Positions 38,637 to 47,999 of a stretch of 48,618 nucleotides of DNA are shown piece after piece. Within the stretch, counting starts at the first letter, position 1; every line of letters starts with the position of its first letter. The position numbers and the translations under genes were made by a program. The notes under the pieces are model-generated. The model had not been told where the DNA came from and did no database searches. It worked only from the letters and a program-made list of their open reading frames with translations. This DNA comes from Prochlorococcus sp. AG-363-P15 (lineage in GTDB: Bacteria; Cyanobacteriota; Cyanobacteriia; PCC-6307; Cyanobiaceae): positions 1-48,618 of the forward strand of contig QCGF01000003.1 in the NCBI GenBank assembly GCA_003278175.1, written 5' to 3'.

Positions 38637-39587
38637 GTGTCTGATGGTGACTTAAACAAATTTATTAAACGGAATAGATCTTCTTCAGAAAGATTGCTAG
38701 ACAAGAGCCTTCAGCAACTTGCCAGCATGATGGCCGCCATGGTTGCCATCGTGCTCATATCAATATTTTTTGTTGTTTTCACAGGGGCACTTGACTCAAT
38801 CGGACGTTACGGATTGAAGTTTCTTGTGATTTCAGAGTGGAATCCTGTCATAGACGAATATGGAGCCTTTACCGCTATTTATGGAACGGTAGTTACATCT
38901 CTTGCTTCAATTGTTATTGCCTTACCCCTAGGTGTTGGTACAGCCATATTGCTAACAGAAGACATATTGCCAAAAACCATAAGAGAAATTATAGGTTTAT
39001 TGGTTGAGCTACTTGCAGCTATACCTTCTGTAGTTCTAGGACTATGGGCAATATTTGTTATGGAACCATTCCTGAGACCATTTTTAATTCTCCTAAATAA
39101 AAATTTTGGTTGGGTTCCATTCCTAAGCACTGAGCCAATAGGACCAGGAATGGCGCCAGCCATATTAATACTAACAATAATGATACTTCCAATAATTACA
39201 GCAATATCAAGAGACTCGTTAAATCAAGTACCACATAAGTTAAGAGAGGCTGCATATGGTATTGGTGCAACAAGATGGACTTCAATCTTTAACATATTAC
39301 TTCCAGCTGCAATATCCGGAATTACTGGCGGAGTTTTACTTGCTCTAGGTAGAGCTTTAGGTGAAACAATGGCAGTAACAATGATAATTGGTAATTCATT
39401 AAACTTTAACTGGTCACTATTAGCGCCTGGGAATACTATTTCAGCAATGCTAGCCAATCAATTTGGCGAAGCAGATAGCAGCCAAGTATCATCTTTAATG
39501 TATGCCGCTTTTGTGTTAATGCTAATAACACTTTTCGTAAATATCCTCGCACAATGGTTAGTAAAGCGTTTAAGCCTTAAATATTAA
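38637..39587 (+). CDS. pstC: Phosphate ABC transporter permease PstC
   Basis: A 316-residue inner-membrane permease with six predicted hydrophobic segments. The EAA-type loop that docks PstB is LREAAYGIGATRWTSIFNIL, and ALGRALGETMAVTMIIGN is the PstC signature. It starts with GTG at 38637. It is followed 2 nt later by pstA, so the genes are co-transcribed. No clear Pho-box repeat was found in the 146-bp region shared with dnaK. Confidence 0.95.
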   Translation: MSDGDLNKFIKRNRSSSERLLDKSLQQLASMMAAMVAIVLISIFFVVFTGALDSIGRYGLKFLVISEWNPVIDEYGAFTAIYGTVVTSLASIVIALPLGVGTAILLTEDILPKTIREIIGLLVELLAAIPSVVLGLWAIFVMEPFLRPFLILLNKNFGWVPFLSTEPIGPGMAPAILILTIMILPIITAISRDSLNQVPHKLREAAYGIGATRWTSIFNILLPAAISGITGGVLLALGRALGETMAVTMIIGNSLNFNWSLLAPGNTISAMLANQFGEADSSQVSSLMYAAFVLMLITLFVNILAQWLVKRLSLKY

Positions 39588-39589
39588 TT

Positions 39590-40543
39590 ATGGAAAATAG
39601 AGCTGCCCTAAAATACAAGCCAAGCAGAAGAAATCTTAAGTACAATAATCTACTTAAAAGGAATTTTTTTAACAGATCATTAACTATTTTATCTTATATT
39701 TTTTCTATAATTGTATTATTGCCTCTTTTTTGTATTATTTTTTATGTATTTGTAAAGGGGTTTGGGCAGTTAAACTTTTCATTGTTAACACAATTGCCAG
39801 AGCCTCCTGGTGATGATCTTTCAAATGCTGGGGGAATAGGCAATGCAATTATTGGTACTTTTATAGTTACATCAATAGCAACTATTATTTCTGTTCCTAT
39901 AGGCGTGGGTGGAGGGATTTATTTGGCTGAATACTCAACTGGGGGAATTTATTCGAGATTTATTAGGTTTGGAACTAATGTGCTATCAGGTGTTCCTTCT
40001 ATAATTGCTGGAGTCTTTGTATACGGTATTATTGTATCAACAAAAATATTTTTTGGGGCAACATTTAGTGCACTTGCAGGTGGAATTGCACTGTCAATTT
40101 TAATGCTGCCAACAGTAATAAAAACAACAGATGAAGGGCTTAAATTAGTCTCAGATGACTTAAGAAGGGGGGCACTTAGCGTTGGAGCATCAAAATTCAC
40201 AACTATTACTAGGATTACTCTACCCACAGCAATTAATCCAATTGCTACTGGTATTTTACTTGCGATTGCGAGAGCTGCTGGTGAAACTGCTCCCTTAATT
40301 TTTACAGCATTATTTTCGTTTTACTGGAGCGATAACCCAGAAACAATTCTAGAGCCAATAGCTACGCTATCAGTATTAATATATAATTTCGCTTTAGAGC
40401 CTTATGAAGCCCAAAATCAATTGGCCTGGTCAGCCTCATTTATTCTTGTTATGATTTTGCTAATGTTAAATATAGTCGCTAGAGTTTTAAGTAATACAAA
40501 AAATGATTTTAATTCAATAAACAAAGACACTAATAAAAAATGA
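39590..40543 (+). CDS. pstA: Phosphate ABC transporter permease PstA
   Basis: A 317-residue partner permease of PstC. The first membrane segment lies at about 30-55; the docking loop is [19 protein letters not shown], followed by [18 protein letters not shown], typical of PstA. The polar basic N-terminal 30 residues are cytoplasmic. Its stop overlaps the pstB start by 4 nt (ATGA). Confidence 0.95.
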   Translation: MENRAALKYKPSRRNLKYNNLLKRNFFNRSLTILSYIFSIIVLLPLFCIIFYVFVKGFGQLNFSLLTQLPEPPGDDLSNAGGIGNAIIGTFIVTSIATIISVPIGVGGGIYLAEYSTGGIYSRFIRFGTNVLSGVPSIIAGVFVYGIIVSTKIFFGATFSALAGGIALSILMLPTVIKTTDEGLKLVSDDLRRGALSVGASKFTTITRITLPTAINPIATGILLAIARAAGETAPLIFTALFSFYWSDNPETILEPIATLSVLIYNFALEPYEAQNQLAWSASFILVMILLMLNIVARVLSNTKNDFNSINKDTNKK

Positions 40544-41352
40544 ACAACGCATTAAAAAAATTCAATGATCAAGAAATCTCCCTCAGCCTAGAAAATATAA
40601 CTATTAGCTATGGAAAATACGAAGCTGTCAAAAACGTATATTTTCAAATACCAAAGAATAAGATAACAGCACTTATAGGACCTTCGGGCTGCGGGAAATC
40701 TACGGTACTAAGAGCATTAAATAGAATGAATGATCTAATACCAGAATGTAATTTAAAAGGGCGAGTCCTTTTTGAAGGAACTGATCTTTACCACTCTGAT
40801 ATAGATCCAGTTGAAGTTAGAAGAAGAATTGGCATGGTCTTTCAGCAACCAAATCCATTTCCCAAAAGTATTTACGAAAATATAGCCTTTGGAGCAAGAA
40901 TCAATGGCTTCACTGGAAAAATGGATGAACTTGTTGAGGACTCACTTAGAAGAGCTGCAGTCTGGGATGAATGTAAAGACAAGCTAAAAAGTAGTGGTTA
41001 CTCACTATCAGGTGGTCAACAGCAAAGGTTATGTATAGCAAGAACAATAGCAATCAGGCCTGAAGTAATACTTATGGATGAGCCTTGTTCTGCATTGGAT
41101 CCAATATCAACACTTAAAATTGAAGAGACACTACACGAACTAAAGAAAAGTTTTACTATAGTAATTGTTACTCATAATATGCAACAAGCACTAAGGGTAA
41201 GTGACTATACAGCCTTTTTCAATGCCGAAAGGAAAGAAGGCGTGCCAGGAGGAAAGATAGGTTATCTTGTGGAACATAATTTAACTGATAAAATTTTTAA
41301 TGCTCCAAAAGAAAAGTCAACTAAAGACTATGTCACAGGTAAATTCGGTTAA
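40540..41352 (+). CDS. pstB: Phosphate ABC transporter ATPase PstB
   Basis: A 270-residue ATP-binding subunit. Walker A is GPSGCGKST (47-55), the Q-loop region reads [12 protein letters not shown], the ABC signature is LSGGQQQRL (about 156), and Walker B is [23 protein letters not shown] is diagnostic for PstB. The start overlaps pstA as ATGA. No pstS or pstS-like binding-protein gene is in the operon; it must be elsewhere in the genome. Confidence 0.97.
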   Translation: MNNALKKFNDQEISLSLENITISYGKYEAVKNVYFQIPKNKITALIGPSGCGKSTVLRALNRMNDLIPECNLKGRVLFEGTDLYHSDIDPVEVRRRIGMVFQQPNPFPKSIYENIAFGARINGFTGKMDELVEDSLRRAAVWDECKDKLKSSGYSLSGGQQQRLCIARTIAIRPEVILMDEPCSALDPISTLKIEETLHELKKSFTIVIVTHNMQQALRVSDYTAFFNAERKEGVPGGKIGYLVEHNLTDKIFNAPKEKSTKDYVTGKFG

Positions 41353-41380
41353 TAAATTATAAGTAGTTTATTTTTATGTG

Positions 41381-41404
41381 TTTGTTTGCATTAGGGGAAA
41401 CAAA
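41381..41404. terminator. Inverted repeat between pstB and tRNA-Ser
   Basis: tttgttt (41381-41387) pairs with aaacaaa (41398-41404) around a 10-nt loop in the 58-bp spacer between the convergent pstB and tRNA gene. It may be a weak bidirectional terminator; the stem is nearly all A-U. Confidence 0.25.
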
Positions 41405-41410
41405 TTTAAA

Positions 41411-41497
41411 CGGAGAGGGAGGGATTCGAACCCTCGATAGAGTTGCCCCTATACAGCATTTCCAGTGCTGCGCCTTAAACCGCTCGGCCACCTCTCC
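41411..41497 (-). tRNA. tRNA-Ser (anticodon GGA)
   Basis: An 87-nt class II tRNA with a perfect 7-bp acceptor stem (GGAGAGG/CCTCTCC), a G discriminator at 41411, a long variable arm, a T-arm with TTCGAAT loop, and an anticodon stem CAGCA/TGCTG around CTGGAAA. The anticodon GGA (complement of 41461-41463) reads UCC/UCU. The CCA end is not encoded. Confidence 0.96.
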
Positions 41498-41514
41498 AAA
41501 CTTTATTTTTGACA

Positions 41515-41520
41515 ACTATA
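41515..41520 (-). promoter_or_regulatory. -10 box of tRNA-Ser
   Basis: TATAGT on the minus strand ends 17 nt before the tRNA 5' end, which predicts a leader of about 10 nt. Confidence 0.35.
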
Positions 41521-41657
41521 ATCTAGCAGGTAGGCCATATTTTTTTTTGATTTTATAAGCAAATAAAGATCTACCCCTCAAAAGAAAAGAGAGAATAACC
41601 TATTTATATATTTTAAATTTCTATGCTGTAATAATTTAAAGCATGAAAATGTTTTGG

Positions 41658-41663
41658 TATAAT
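41658..41663 (+). promoter_or_regulatory. Consensus -10 box upstream of the IMPase-family gene
   Basis: An exact TATAAT preceded by TTTTGG. The gene start is 160 nt downstream, so the transcript would have a long leader or carry a small RNA. No good -35 is visible. Confidence 0.4.
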
Positions 41664-41823
41664 AAATAATTTTATTACAAAAGTATTGTATGGCAACAAT
41701 TCCAGGTCATTTTAGTTAGCACAAAAACCAAAACAACCAGATTTAATGTAATAATTAGTTTACATACTAAACAGAAATTGGTCAGCTCGTTTACTATTTT
41801 TAAACATTCAAATATAAACTATA

Positions 41824-42705
41824 ATGTCTAAATCTAACTGTTCAACAGCAGCTAGGATGGCAAACTTAAATATAGATCAGTTGAAATCACTATTGAATGT
41901 ATCTAAAGCAGCTGCAAAAAAAGGCGGCGATATCCTTATGAGTTATTATGGTCAATTGAATTATATTCATAGCAAGGGGCGAGTAGGGGACCTAGTAACT
42001 GAAGCAGATATTGAATGTGAGAAGAATGTGATTAACTATCTAAAAGATCAAACTCCAGAAATATCTATCCTAGGCGAAGAAAGTGGTTTAAATGGAGAAA
42101 TAGATGACTTATGTTGGTGTGTTGATCCACTAGATGGAACCACAAACTATGCCCATGGATACCCTTTCTTTGCTACATCAATCGGACTAACCTGGAAAGA
42201 CATACCAATCCTCGGTGCAATTTCAATTCCTTTCATGAGGGAGTTATTTTGGGGGGCGCCACATATAGGTGTTTATTGTAACAATGCACCTATAAAGGTT
42301 TCTTCCAGCTCAGCATTAATTGATTCACTATTAGTAACAGGTTTTGCATATGACAGGTTTACTAGAAAAGATAATAATTATGCAGAATTTAATTGGCTAA
42401 CCCATAAAACCAGAGGTGTTAGACGTGGAGGTGCTGCTGCTGTAGACCTAGCCTATATAGCCTGTGGTCGCCTTGATGGCTACTGGGAAAGAGGTTTGGC
42501 AAAGTGGGATTTAGCGGCTGGAGTTGCTTTAGTTGAACTTGCAGGAGGAATAGTTACAAATTATCCTGATAAAGATTTTGCACTCGAAAGCGGGCGTGTT
42601 CTTGCCTCAAATCCCGGAATACATAAAGAGCTACAAATTGAATTAAGCAAAGTAATACCATTAGAGGGGTTCTCATATGGAGCATCAGAAAAATGGGAAC
42701 ACTAA
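41824..42705 (+). CDS. Inositol monophosphatase-family phosphatase (possible histidinol-phosphatase)
   Basis: A 293-residue Mg-dependent phosphatase. Metal-binding motifs are GEESG (84-88), DPLDGTTN (101-108) and WDLAAGVALVELAGG (about 218-232). The family includes inositol-1-phosphatase, SuhB and HisN-type histidinol-phosphate phosphatases. hisZ begins 28 nt downstream on the same strand, which raises the chance of a histidine-pathway role (inference). Earlier starts are excluded by length; later in-frame ATGs such as M12 are possible. Confidence 0.85.
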   Translation: MSKSNCSTAARMANLNIDQLKSLLNVSKAAAKKGGDILMSYYGQLNYIHSKGRVGDLVTEADIECEKNVINYLKDQTPEISILGEESGLNGEIDDLCWCVDPLDGTTNYAHGYPFFATSIGLTWKDIPILGAISIPFMRELFWGAPHIGVYCNNAPIKVSSSSALIDSLLVTGFAYDRFTRKDNNYAEFNWLTHKTRGVRRGGAAAVDLAYIACGRLDGYWERGLAKWDLAAGVALVELAGGIVTNYPDKDFALESGRVLASNPGIHKELQIELSKVIPLEGFSYGASEKWEH

Positions 42706-42733
42706 AACCTGAATATCAATCCCCGCATAAATA

Positions 42734-43912
42734 ATGGCTCTCCAACCTGCTACAGGTGCAAAAGACTTAAACCCCAAGCAGGTGGAAACAAACCATTTGC
42801 TAAGCAACAAGCTTTCTGATGTATATAAATTATGGGGCTACCAAGAAGTTTCTCCTCCTAGTGTTGAAAGACTTGCCACATTGACTGCTGGAGGGGCGAT
42901 AGGCAATGAAGAAATAGTCAAGCTTGTTGCTGATGAGCCTCTTGGATTACGTCCTGAAATGACAGCTTCAATAGCAAGAGCAGCATGTACAAGACTTGCT
43001 CATAAGCCTAGGCCTTTGCGTTTATGGGCAAGTGGTACGGTTTTCGAAAGTCGTGAATCTACTGATGGAGGGATAAGTATTGAGGAAAACCTACAGTGTG
43101 GAGTTGAATTATTTGGGATAAAAAGTATTAGTGGCGAGATGGAACTTTTATCTATACTGTTAGACTCACTAGATAAACTAGAACTAGATAAAAAACATGA
43201 GCCAACACTATTAATTGGACATACATCTCTTATAAGAATGATCTTATCTAATATAAGTGAAGAAAAGAGAGAATTGATCCGTACAACATTGATAGATTAT
43301 GATCGACTAAAGCTTGAGTCTATAGATCTTGATCAGAAGCAGAAAGAAAATTTGTTAGTCATTCAAGAGTTAAGGGGATACCCACTAGAGGTCTTGGAAG
43401 AGTTGGAAAGTAAATTAGGTAAGAATGTAAATATTACTAATTTAAAACGCTTATTTAAAATGCTAGAGCCTATATCAAGAAAGCATAGTTTAGGCTTGCA
43501 ATTAGACCCAACATTCTTGCCACATTTCGAATTATATACGGGAATAGTTTTTCAACTAATCTGCAAGGGGCAGTCTTCCCCCGTAGTAATTGCAAGAGGC
43601 GGTAGATATGATGAATTAGTTGAGAAATGTAGTGAAAATAAAAACGAGTGTTCTGGCCTTGGATTTAGCTTTGCAATTGATAAGATTCGCGAGCTACAAT
43701 TCGATATAAAAGACAAAGAAGAAGATGATCAAGCTCTAATAATAGCCTACAGCAATAAAAGTACATTGGAAGATGCTATTAACAGACAAAACTATTGGCA
43801 CAAAAAAGGTAAAATAACATTATTAGAATTAGAGCCGTATGAAAACGAAAGCCAAGCAAGGGATAAAATAATAAAAAAGGGTTATAAGCTTATCGAATGG
43901 ATTGAAGAATAA
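42734..43912 (+). CDS. hisZ: ATP phosphoribosyltransferase regulatory subunit
   Basis: A 392-residue HisRS-like protein that partners short-form HisG in the first step of histidine synthesis. It has the class II synthetase core (LWGYQEVSPPSVE, RPEMTASIARAA motif 2-like block, YTGIVFQL and ARGGRYDELV). It lacks the C-terminal anticodon-binding domain of true HisRS, and its opening ALQPATGAKDLNP fits HisZ. It follows the phosphatase gene closely and likely shares its transcript. Confidence 0.9.
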   Translation: MALQPATGAKDLNPKQVETNHLLSNKLSDVYKLWGYQEVSPPSVERLATLTAGGAIGNEEIVKLVADEPLGLRPEMTASIARAACTRLAHKPRPLRLWASGTVFESRESTDGGISIEENLQCGVELFGIKSISGEMELLSILLDSLDKLELDKKHEPTLLIGHTSLIRMILSNISEEKRELIRTTLIDYDRLKLESIDLDQKQKENLLVIQELRGYPLEVLEELESKLGKNVNITNLKRLFKMLEPISRKHSLGLQLDPTFLPHFELYTGIVFQLICKGQSSPVVIARGGRYDELVEKCSENKNECSGLGFSFAIDKIRELQFDIKDKEEDDQALIIAYSNKSTLEDAINRQNYWHKKGKITLLELEPYENESQARDKIIKKGYKLIEWIEE

Positions 43913-44074
43913 AAGAATTTTTATGATTATAAAAATTAGCTTATTATTATAGCTCCAAGCATGTTTTCTCTAGGCAATCAGAAAACTCTTATAGTATTAA
44001 GTGATACATCAATAACTTATTAATGGTTCGGTGAATACTCCATTACACACTTTGATTAATATTATTTATTTTGT

Positions 44075-46006
44075 ATGATAGAAAAAGTTACTAGTTTTAA
44101 AGTGTTAGAAGAAGGCAGGATTCAAATCCATACAGAAAATATCTTTCCAATAATTAAGAAAGCAGTTTATTCTGATCATGAGATTTTTCTTAGAGAACTT
44201 GTAAGTAATGGAGTTGATGCAATAAGCAAACGTCGAATGGCCGCCATGTCTGGAGATTGCGAAGAAGCAGAAAATAGTATGGTAGAGATAAAAATCAATC
44301 GTGAAGAAAAGACATTAACAATCTCAGATAACGGAATAGGAATGACATCAGATGAAGTAAAAAAATATATTAACCAAGTAGCCTTTTCTAGTGCCGAAGA
44401 ATTTCTGGAGAAATATAAAGATCAGAAAGAAGGAATAATAGGACATTTTGGCCTAGGTTTTTATTCTAGTTTCATGGTGGCCAAAAATGTAGAACTTATC
44501 TCTAAATCAGCAATCAAAGATCAGCCTGCTGTTAGATGGAAATGTGATGGATCACCAAAATTCACTATTGAACAAGGTCTAAGAGAACATCCAGGTACAG
44601 ATATTATTCTCTACTTGATGGAAGAAGAAACTGAATATTTAGAACCTACAAGAATAAAAACTCTGATAACCAAATATTGTGATTTTATGCCTATTGAAGT
44701 ATTATTAGAAGGTGAGATTATAAATAAAAGAGATCCAGCTTGGCGGAGACCCTCACAGGAACTTAAGGATGAAGATTATATTGAATTATACAAATACTTA
44801 TACCCATTCCAGGGTGATCCTCTCTTTTGGGTTCATCTCAAAACTGATTATCCATATACACTTCAAGGAATTTTATTCTTTCCCAAAATCACTGGGAGGG
44901 CAGATTGGGAAAAAGGTGAAATTAAATTGTATTGCAATCAAGTCTTTGTAAGTGATTCTATTAAGGAAGTAGTTCCAAGATATCTATTGCCATTAAGAGG
45001 TGTTCTTGATTCTCCAGACATACCACTAAATGTTAGTAGAAGTGCATTGCAAACTGATAGACGTGTTAAGTCAATAGGAAACTTTGTAGCTAAAAAGGTT
45101 GCCGATAAGTTACATAATTTAAAAACTGAGAATTCAGTATTTTACTCGCAAATATGGGAATCTATAGCTCCATTTGTAAAAATTGGAGCAATGGAAGACG
45201 AGAAATTTGCAGATCAAGTAAATAATATAATTCTTTTTGAAACTACAGCCAATAATTTATCACAAGATGATTCATCAGAATCTAATATAATTTCCTCCGG
45301 AGATAAAAGCTACACAACCTTAAGTGATTATATAGCAAGAATAGAAGACAATCAAACAAAAAGAATAATTTATTGTACTGATCTAATATCTCAATCATCA
45401 GCATTGAACCTTTGGAAATCTCAAGGAGTAGAGATTTTAATGTTAGAAACTGTTGTAGACACTCAATTTATACCATGGTTAGAAGATCGTAATGACGAAA
45501 TAAAGTTCCAAAGAGTTGATTCAGAAATCGACGAAAGCCTTAAAGAGGACAAATCCGAATTAACAGACAAGGATGGCGAAACAAAATCTGAAAATCTTAG
45601 AAACCTCATAAAAGAAGCTCTTAATAATGAAAAAGTGACAATTCAAGTTCAATCATTAAAAAACACAGACGCACCTCCAGCAATAATTCTTTTGCCAGAA
45701 CAAATGAGAAGAATCAATGATATTGGTGCATTAATGGATCAACGTCTTCCGGGATTGCCCGAACATCATGTACTTCTAGTAAATCGCAAGCATCCGCTAG
45801 TTGATTCATTGCTCAAGCTGAAATCAGGTGCTGTTGTAGTTAGTACTGGCGATGTTTCCCCAACAGAAAACCTAACAAAACAGCTGGCAATACATATTTA
45901 TGACATGGCAAGGCTTGGTGTAGGAGGCCTAGAACCCAATGAAGTAGCTGGTTTACAATCAAGAACTTCTGAGCTTATGGGGAAATTGCTAGAAAAAGCT
46001 CTTTAG
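44075..46006 (+). CDS. htpG: Hsp90 chaperone HtpG
   Basis: A 643-residue bacterial Hsp90. The N-terminal GHKL ATPase domain has IFLRELVSNGVDAISKRR (the usual SNASDA box reads SNGVDA), DNGIGMT, and the lid motif GHFGLGFYSSFMV. The middle domain contains PLNVSRSALQTDRRV with the catalytic Arg. A linker of about 40 acidic, polar residues precedes the C-terminal dimer domain. Cyanobacterial HtpG supports heat, light and oxidative stress survival (family knowledge). A 162-bp upstream region without obvious operator precedes it. Confidence 0.96.
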   Translation: MIEKVTSFKVLEEGRIQIHTENIFPIIKKAVYSDHEIFLRELVSNGVDAISKRRMAAMSGDCEEAENSMVEIKINREEKTLTISDNGIGMTSDEVKKYINQVAFSSAEEFLEKYKDQKEGIIGHFGLGFYSSFMVAKNVELISKSAIKDQPAVRWKCDGSPKFTIEQGLREHPGTDIILYLMEEETEYLEPTRIKTLITKYCDFMPIEVLLEGEIINKRDPAWRRPSQELKDEDYIELYKYLYPFQGDPLFWVHLKTDYPYTLQGILFFPKITGRADWEKGEIKLYCNQVFVSDSIKEVVPRYLLPLRGVLDSPDIPLNVSRSALQTDRRVKSIGNFVAKKVADKLHNLKTENSVFYSQIWESIAPFVKIGAMEDEKFADQVNNIILFETTANNLSQDDSSESNIISSGDKSYTTLSDYIARIEDNQTKRIIYCTDLISQSSALNLWKSQGVEILMLETVVDTQFIPWLEDRNDEIKFQRVDSEIDESLKEDKSELTDKDGETKSENLRNLIKEALNNEKVTIQVQSLKNTDAPPAIILLPEQMRRINDIGALMDQRLPGLPEHHVLLVNRKHPLVDSLLKLKSGAVVVSTGDVSPTENLTKQLAIHIYDMARLGVGGLEPNEVAGLQSRTSELMGKLLEKAL

Positions 46007-46054
46007 AGACCTACTAGATTTGGTAATATCTACCTTATAGACACAAGGCCATAC

Positions 46055-46061
46055 AAAGGAG
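46055..46061 (+). promoter_or_regulatory. Strong ribosome binding site of rpmB
   Basis: AAAGGAG with 5-nt spacing to the ATG at 46067. Most genes in this window lack such a clear site, so it fits the high translation rate of a ribosomal protein. Confidence 0.7.
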
Positions 46062-46066
46062 AAGTC

Positions 46067-46303
46067 ATGTCTAGGGTTTGCGATCTCACAGGGACCAAAG
46101 CAAATAATGGAATGGCTGTAAGCCATTCACATATACGAACCAAGAAGCTACAGCAGGCCAACCTCCAACAAAGGCGTCTTTGGTGGGCTGAAGGTAATAA
46201 ATGGGTAAATTTAAGAGTAACGACTAGAGCTCTAAAAACAATTCAAAAGAAAGGATTAGGTAAATATGCAAAATCTCTAGGTATAGATTTAAATAAAGTT
46301 TGA
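46067..46303 (+). CDS. rpmB: 50S ribosomal protein L28
   Basis: 78 residues, basic. The typical opening [20 protein letters not shown] is followed by the [14 protein letters not shown] block and a C-terminal [12 protein letters not shown]. Length is normal. It starts 60 nt after htpG ends; a separate promoter is likely but not clear. Only the first Cys of the zinc-type set is seen, so this is the C-minus form. Confidence 0.96.
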   Translation: MSRVCDLTGTKANNGMAVSHSHIRTKKLQQANLQQRRLWWAEGNKWVNLRVTTRALKTIQKKGLGKYAKSLGIDLNKV

Positions 46304-46493
46304 GCTAACTTTGGTTTTAATTAAAAAATAAATAGAAAAATATTATATTAGTGCAAACTTATTGAGTTAAAATAAAATATTAATCATAAAATAAATTTAT
46401 TTCATTACAACATTTTGACAACCATCGTTCCTATCAAATAGGTTTACAATTAAATAAAGCCTGTATATTTAGGGCAGGTTAAATTAGAGGAAA

Positions 46494-47999
46494 ATGGATT
46501 CAAAAATAATTGGCAAAAGCAATTTCGTCATTCTTTATCACCGAACACCCTTCGAAGAATCAACAAATAATTCAGGTGAAAGAGTATGGGTAGACCATAA
46601 GAGCCCTAATGGAATCATCCCCACTCTTCGTAATCTATTTAAAGAAAAGCCTGAAGGAACATGGATTGCCTGGCGAATGGTCGATGAATTAGATGGACAA
46701 AAAGACGAACTAATTCAAATGAATGATCCTTCACCATTTAAACTTAAACGTATACCATTAACAACGAATGAAGTAAAAAGTTTTTATCACATTACATCTA
46801 AAGAATCATTCTGGCCCATATTACATACTTTCCCCACTTACTTTGATGTAAACAATGCAGATTGGAAAATATTTGAGGAAGTGAATCTCAGATTCGCAAA
46901 GGCAGCTTGTAGAGAAGCTTCAGAAAATGCAATTATATGGGTTCATGATTATAATTTATGGCTAGCACCTTCATACATTAGACAAATAAGGCCTGATGTA
47001 AAAATTGGATTCTTTCATCATACTCCATTCCCTGGCAATGACGTTTTTGCAATACTCCCTTGGAGACGACAAATTATAGAAAGCCTTTTAAGTTGTGATC
47101 TAGTCGGATTTCATATTCCTAGATACACAGAGAATTTTGCCCGAGCTGCTAATTGCCTCGTAGGAGCGAAGAGAGGTCCAAAAAAGAATGTAGATAAGAA
47201 ATTTATAGCCGTAGGAAGTGCCCTTACAGAACCAGTAGATACGCCATGGCTAGCGCATGCAGGAAGAAAAATTAAACTTCTGTCTTCACCTGTAGGAACA
47301 TCTCCTCAAATAATACAGAATCTTTTAAAAGAAAAATCTGTTAAGCAACATTCAAAAGAAATAAAAGAAGGTACAAAAAAAGGAAGAAAACTTATACTTT
47401 CCGCTAGTAGAGTCGATTATACAAAAGGCAACGAAGAGTTATTACTTGCTTTCGAAAGATTGTTAGAACGTAGAAATGATCTTCATGGAGAAGTAGTTTT
47501 AATGCTTTCATGTGTAGCAGCTGCTTCAGGAATGAAAATTTACGAGGAAACACAAAGATCAATAGAAGAAATGGCAGGAAGAATAAATGGACGTTTTAGT
47601 CTCATAGATTGGGTACCAATAAGAATATCAACAAGAAGAATCCCCTATGAAGAAATGATTGCCTGGTTTGCAGAGGCAGATATATGTTGGATAACTCCTT
47701 TAAGAGATGGCCTAAACCTTGTAGCCAAAGAATATGCAGCGGCAAGAAAGGGTAGAGATGGAGTGCTTGTACTGTCAGAATTTACAGGTGCATCAGTCCT
47801 TTTAAATGGAGCAGTGTTAACTAACCCGTATTCTCACAGACGAATGGATGAAGCTATTGAAGAAGCAATTTTAATGGATGAAAAAGAACAAATAAATAGA
47901 ATGAAATCTATGTCTGAAGCTGTCGAAGCATATACAGTTAGAGATTGGGCTGAAGATCAGATTTATAACATTGACAATAATTTAGCTGACATAAGTTAA
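46494..47999 (+). CDS. ggpS: Glucosylglycerol-phosphate synthase
   Basis: A 501-residue GT20-family glycosyltransferase that joins ADP-glucose and glycerol-3-phosphate to make the compatible solute glucosylglycerol phosphate. Motifs of the trehalose-phosphate-synthase fold are present: WVHDYNLWLAPS (about 144-155), HHTPFPGNDVFAILPW, SRVDYTKGNEELLLAF and the C-terminal LRDGLNLVAKEY donor site. The sequence fits GgpS rather than OtsA (N-terminal FVILYHRTPFEE, no OtsB partner), supported by the transporter gene directly after it. GAGG ends 3 nt before the ATG. No upstream small ggpR-like frame was found. The stop and the next ATG share a base (TAATG). Confidence 0.92.
   Translation: MDSKIIGKSNFVILYHRTPFEESTNNSGERVWVDHKSPNGIIPTLRNLFKEKPEGTWIAWRMVDELDGQKDELIQMNDPSPFKLKRIPLTTNEVKSFYHITSKESFWPILHTFPTYFDVNNADWKIFEEVNLRFAKAACREASENAIIWVHDYNLWLAPSYIRQIRPDVKIGFFHHTPFPGNDVFAILPWRRQIIESLLSCDLVGFHIPRYTENFARAANCLVGAKRGPKKNVDKKFIAVGSALTEPVDTPWLAHAGRKIKLLSSPVGTSPQIIQNLLKEKSVKQHSKEIKEGTKKGRKLILSASRVDYTKGNEELLLAFERLLERRNDLHGEVVLMLSCVAAASGMKIYEETQRSIEEMAGRINGRFSLIDWVPIRISTRRIPYEEMIAWFAEADICWITPLRDGLNLVAKEYAAARKGRDGVLVLSEFTGASVLLNGAVLTNPYSHRRMDEAIEEAILMDEKEQINRMKSMSEAVEAYTVRDWAEDQIYNIDNNLADIS

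Larger units (their letters stand above)
41498..41823. other. AT-rich spacer with promoter candidates (326 bp)
   Basis: This gap between the tRNA 5' end and the inositol-monophosphatase-type gene holds a minus-strand -10 for the tRNA and a plus-strand TATAAT. The predicted leader of the latter would be about 150 nt. No small ORF, tRNA or Yfr1-type core was recognised. Confidence 0.5.

Noticed and set aside
41376-41558. 60-codon frame over the tRNA-Ser gene
   Set aside because: It translates the complement of the tRNA; the cloverleaf explains the sequence.
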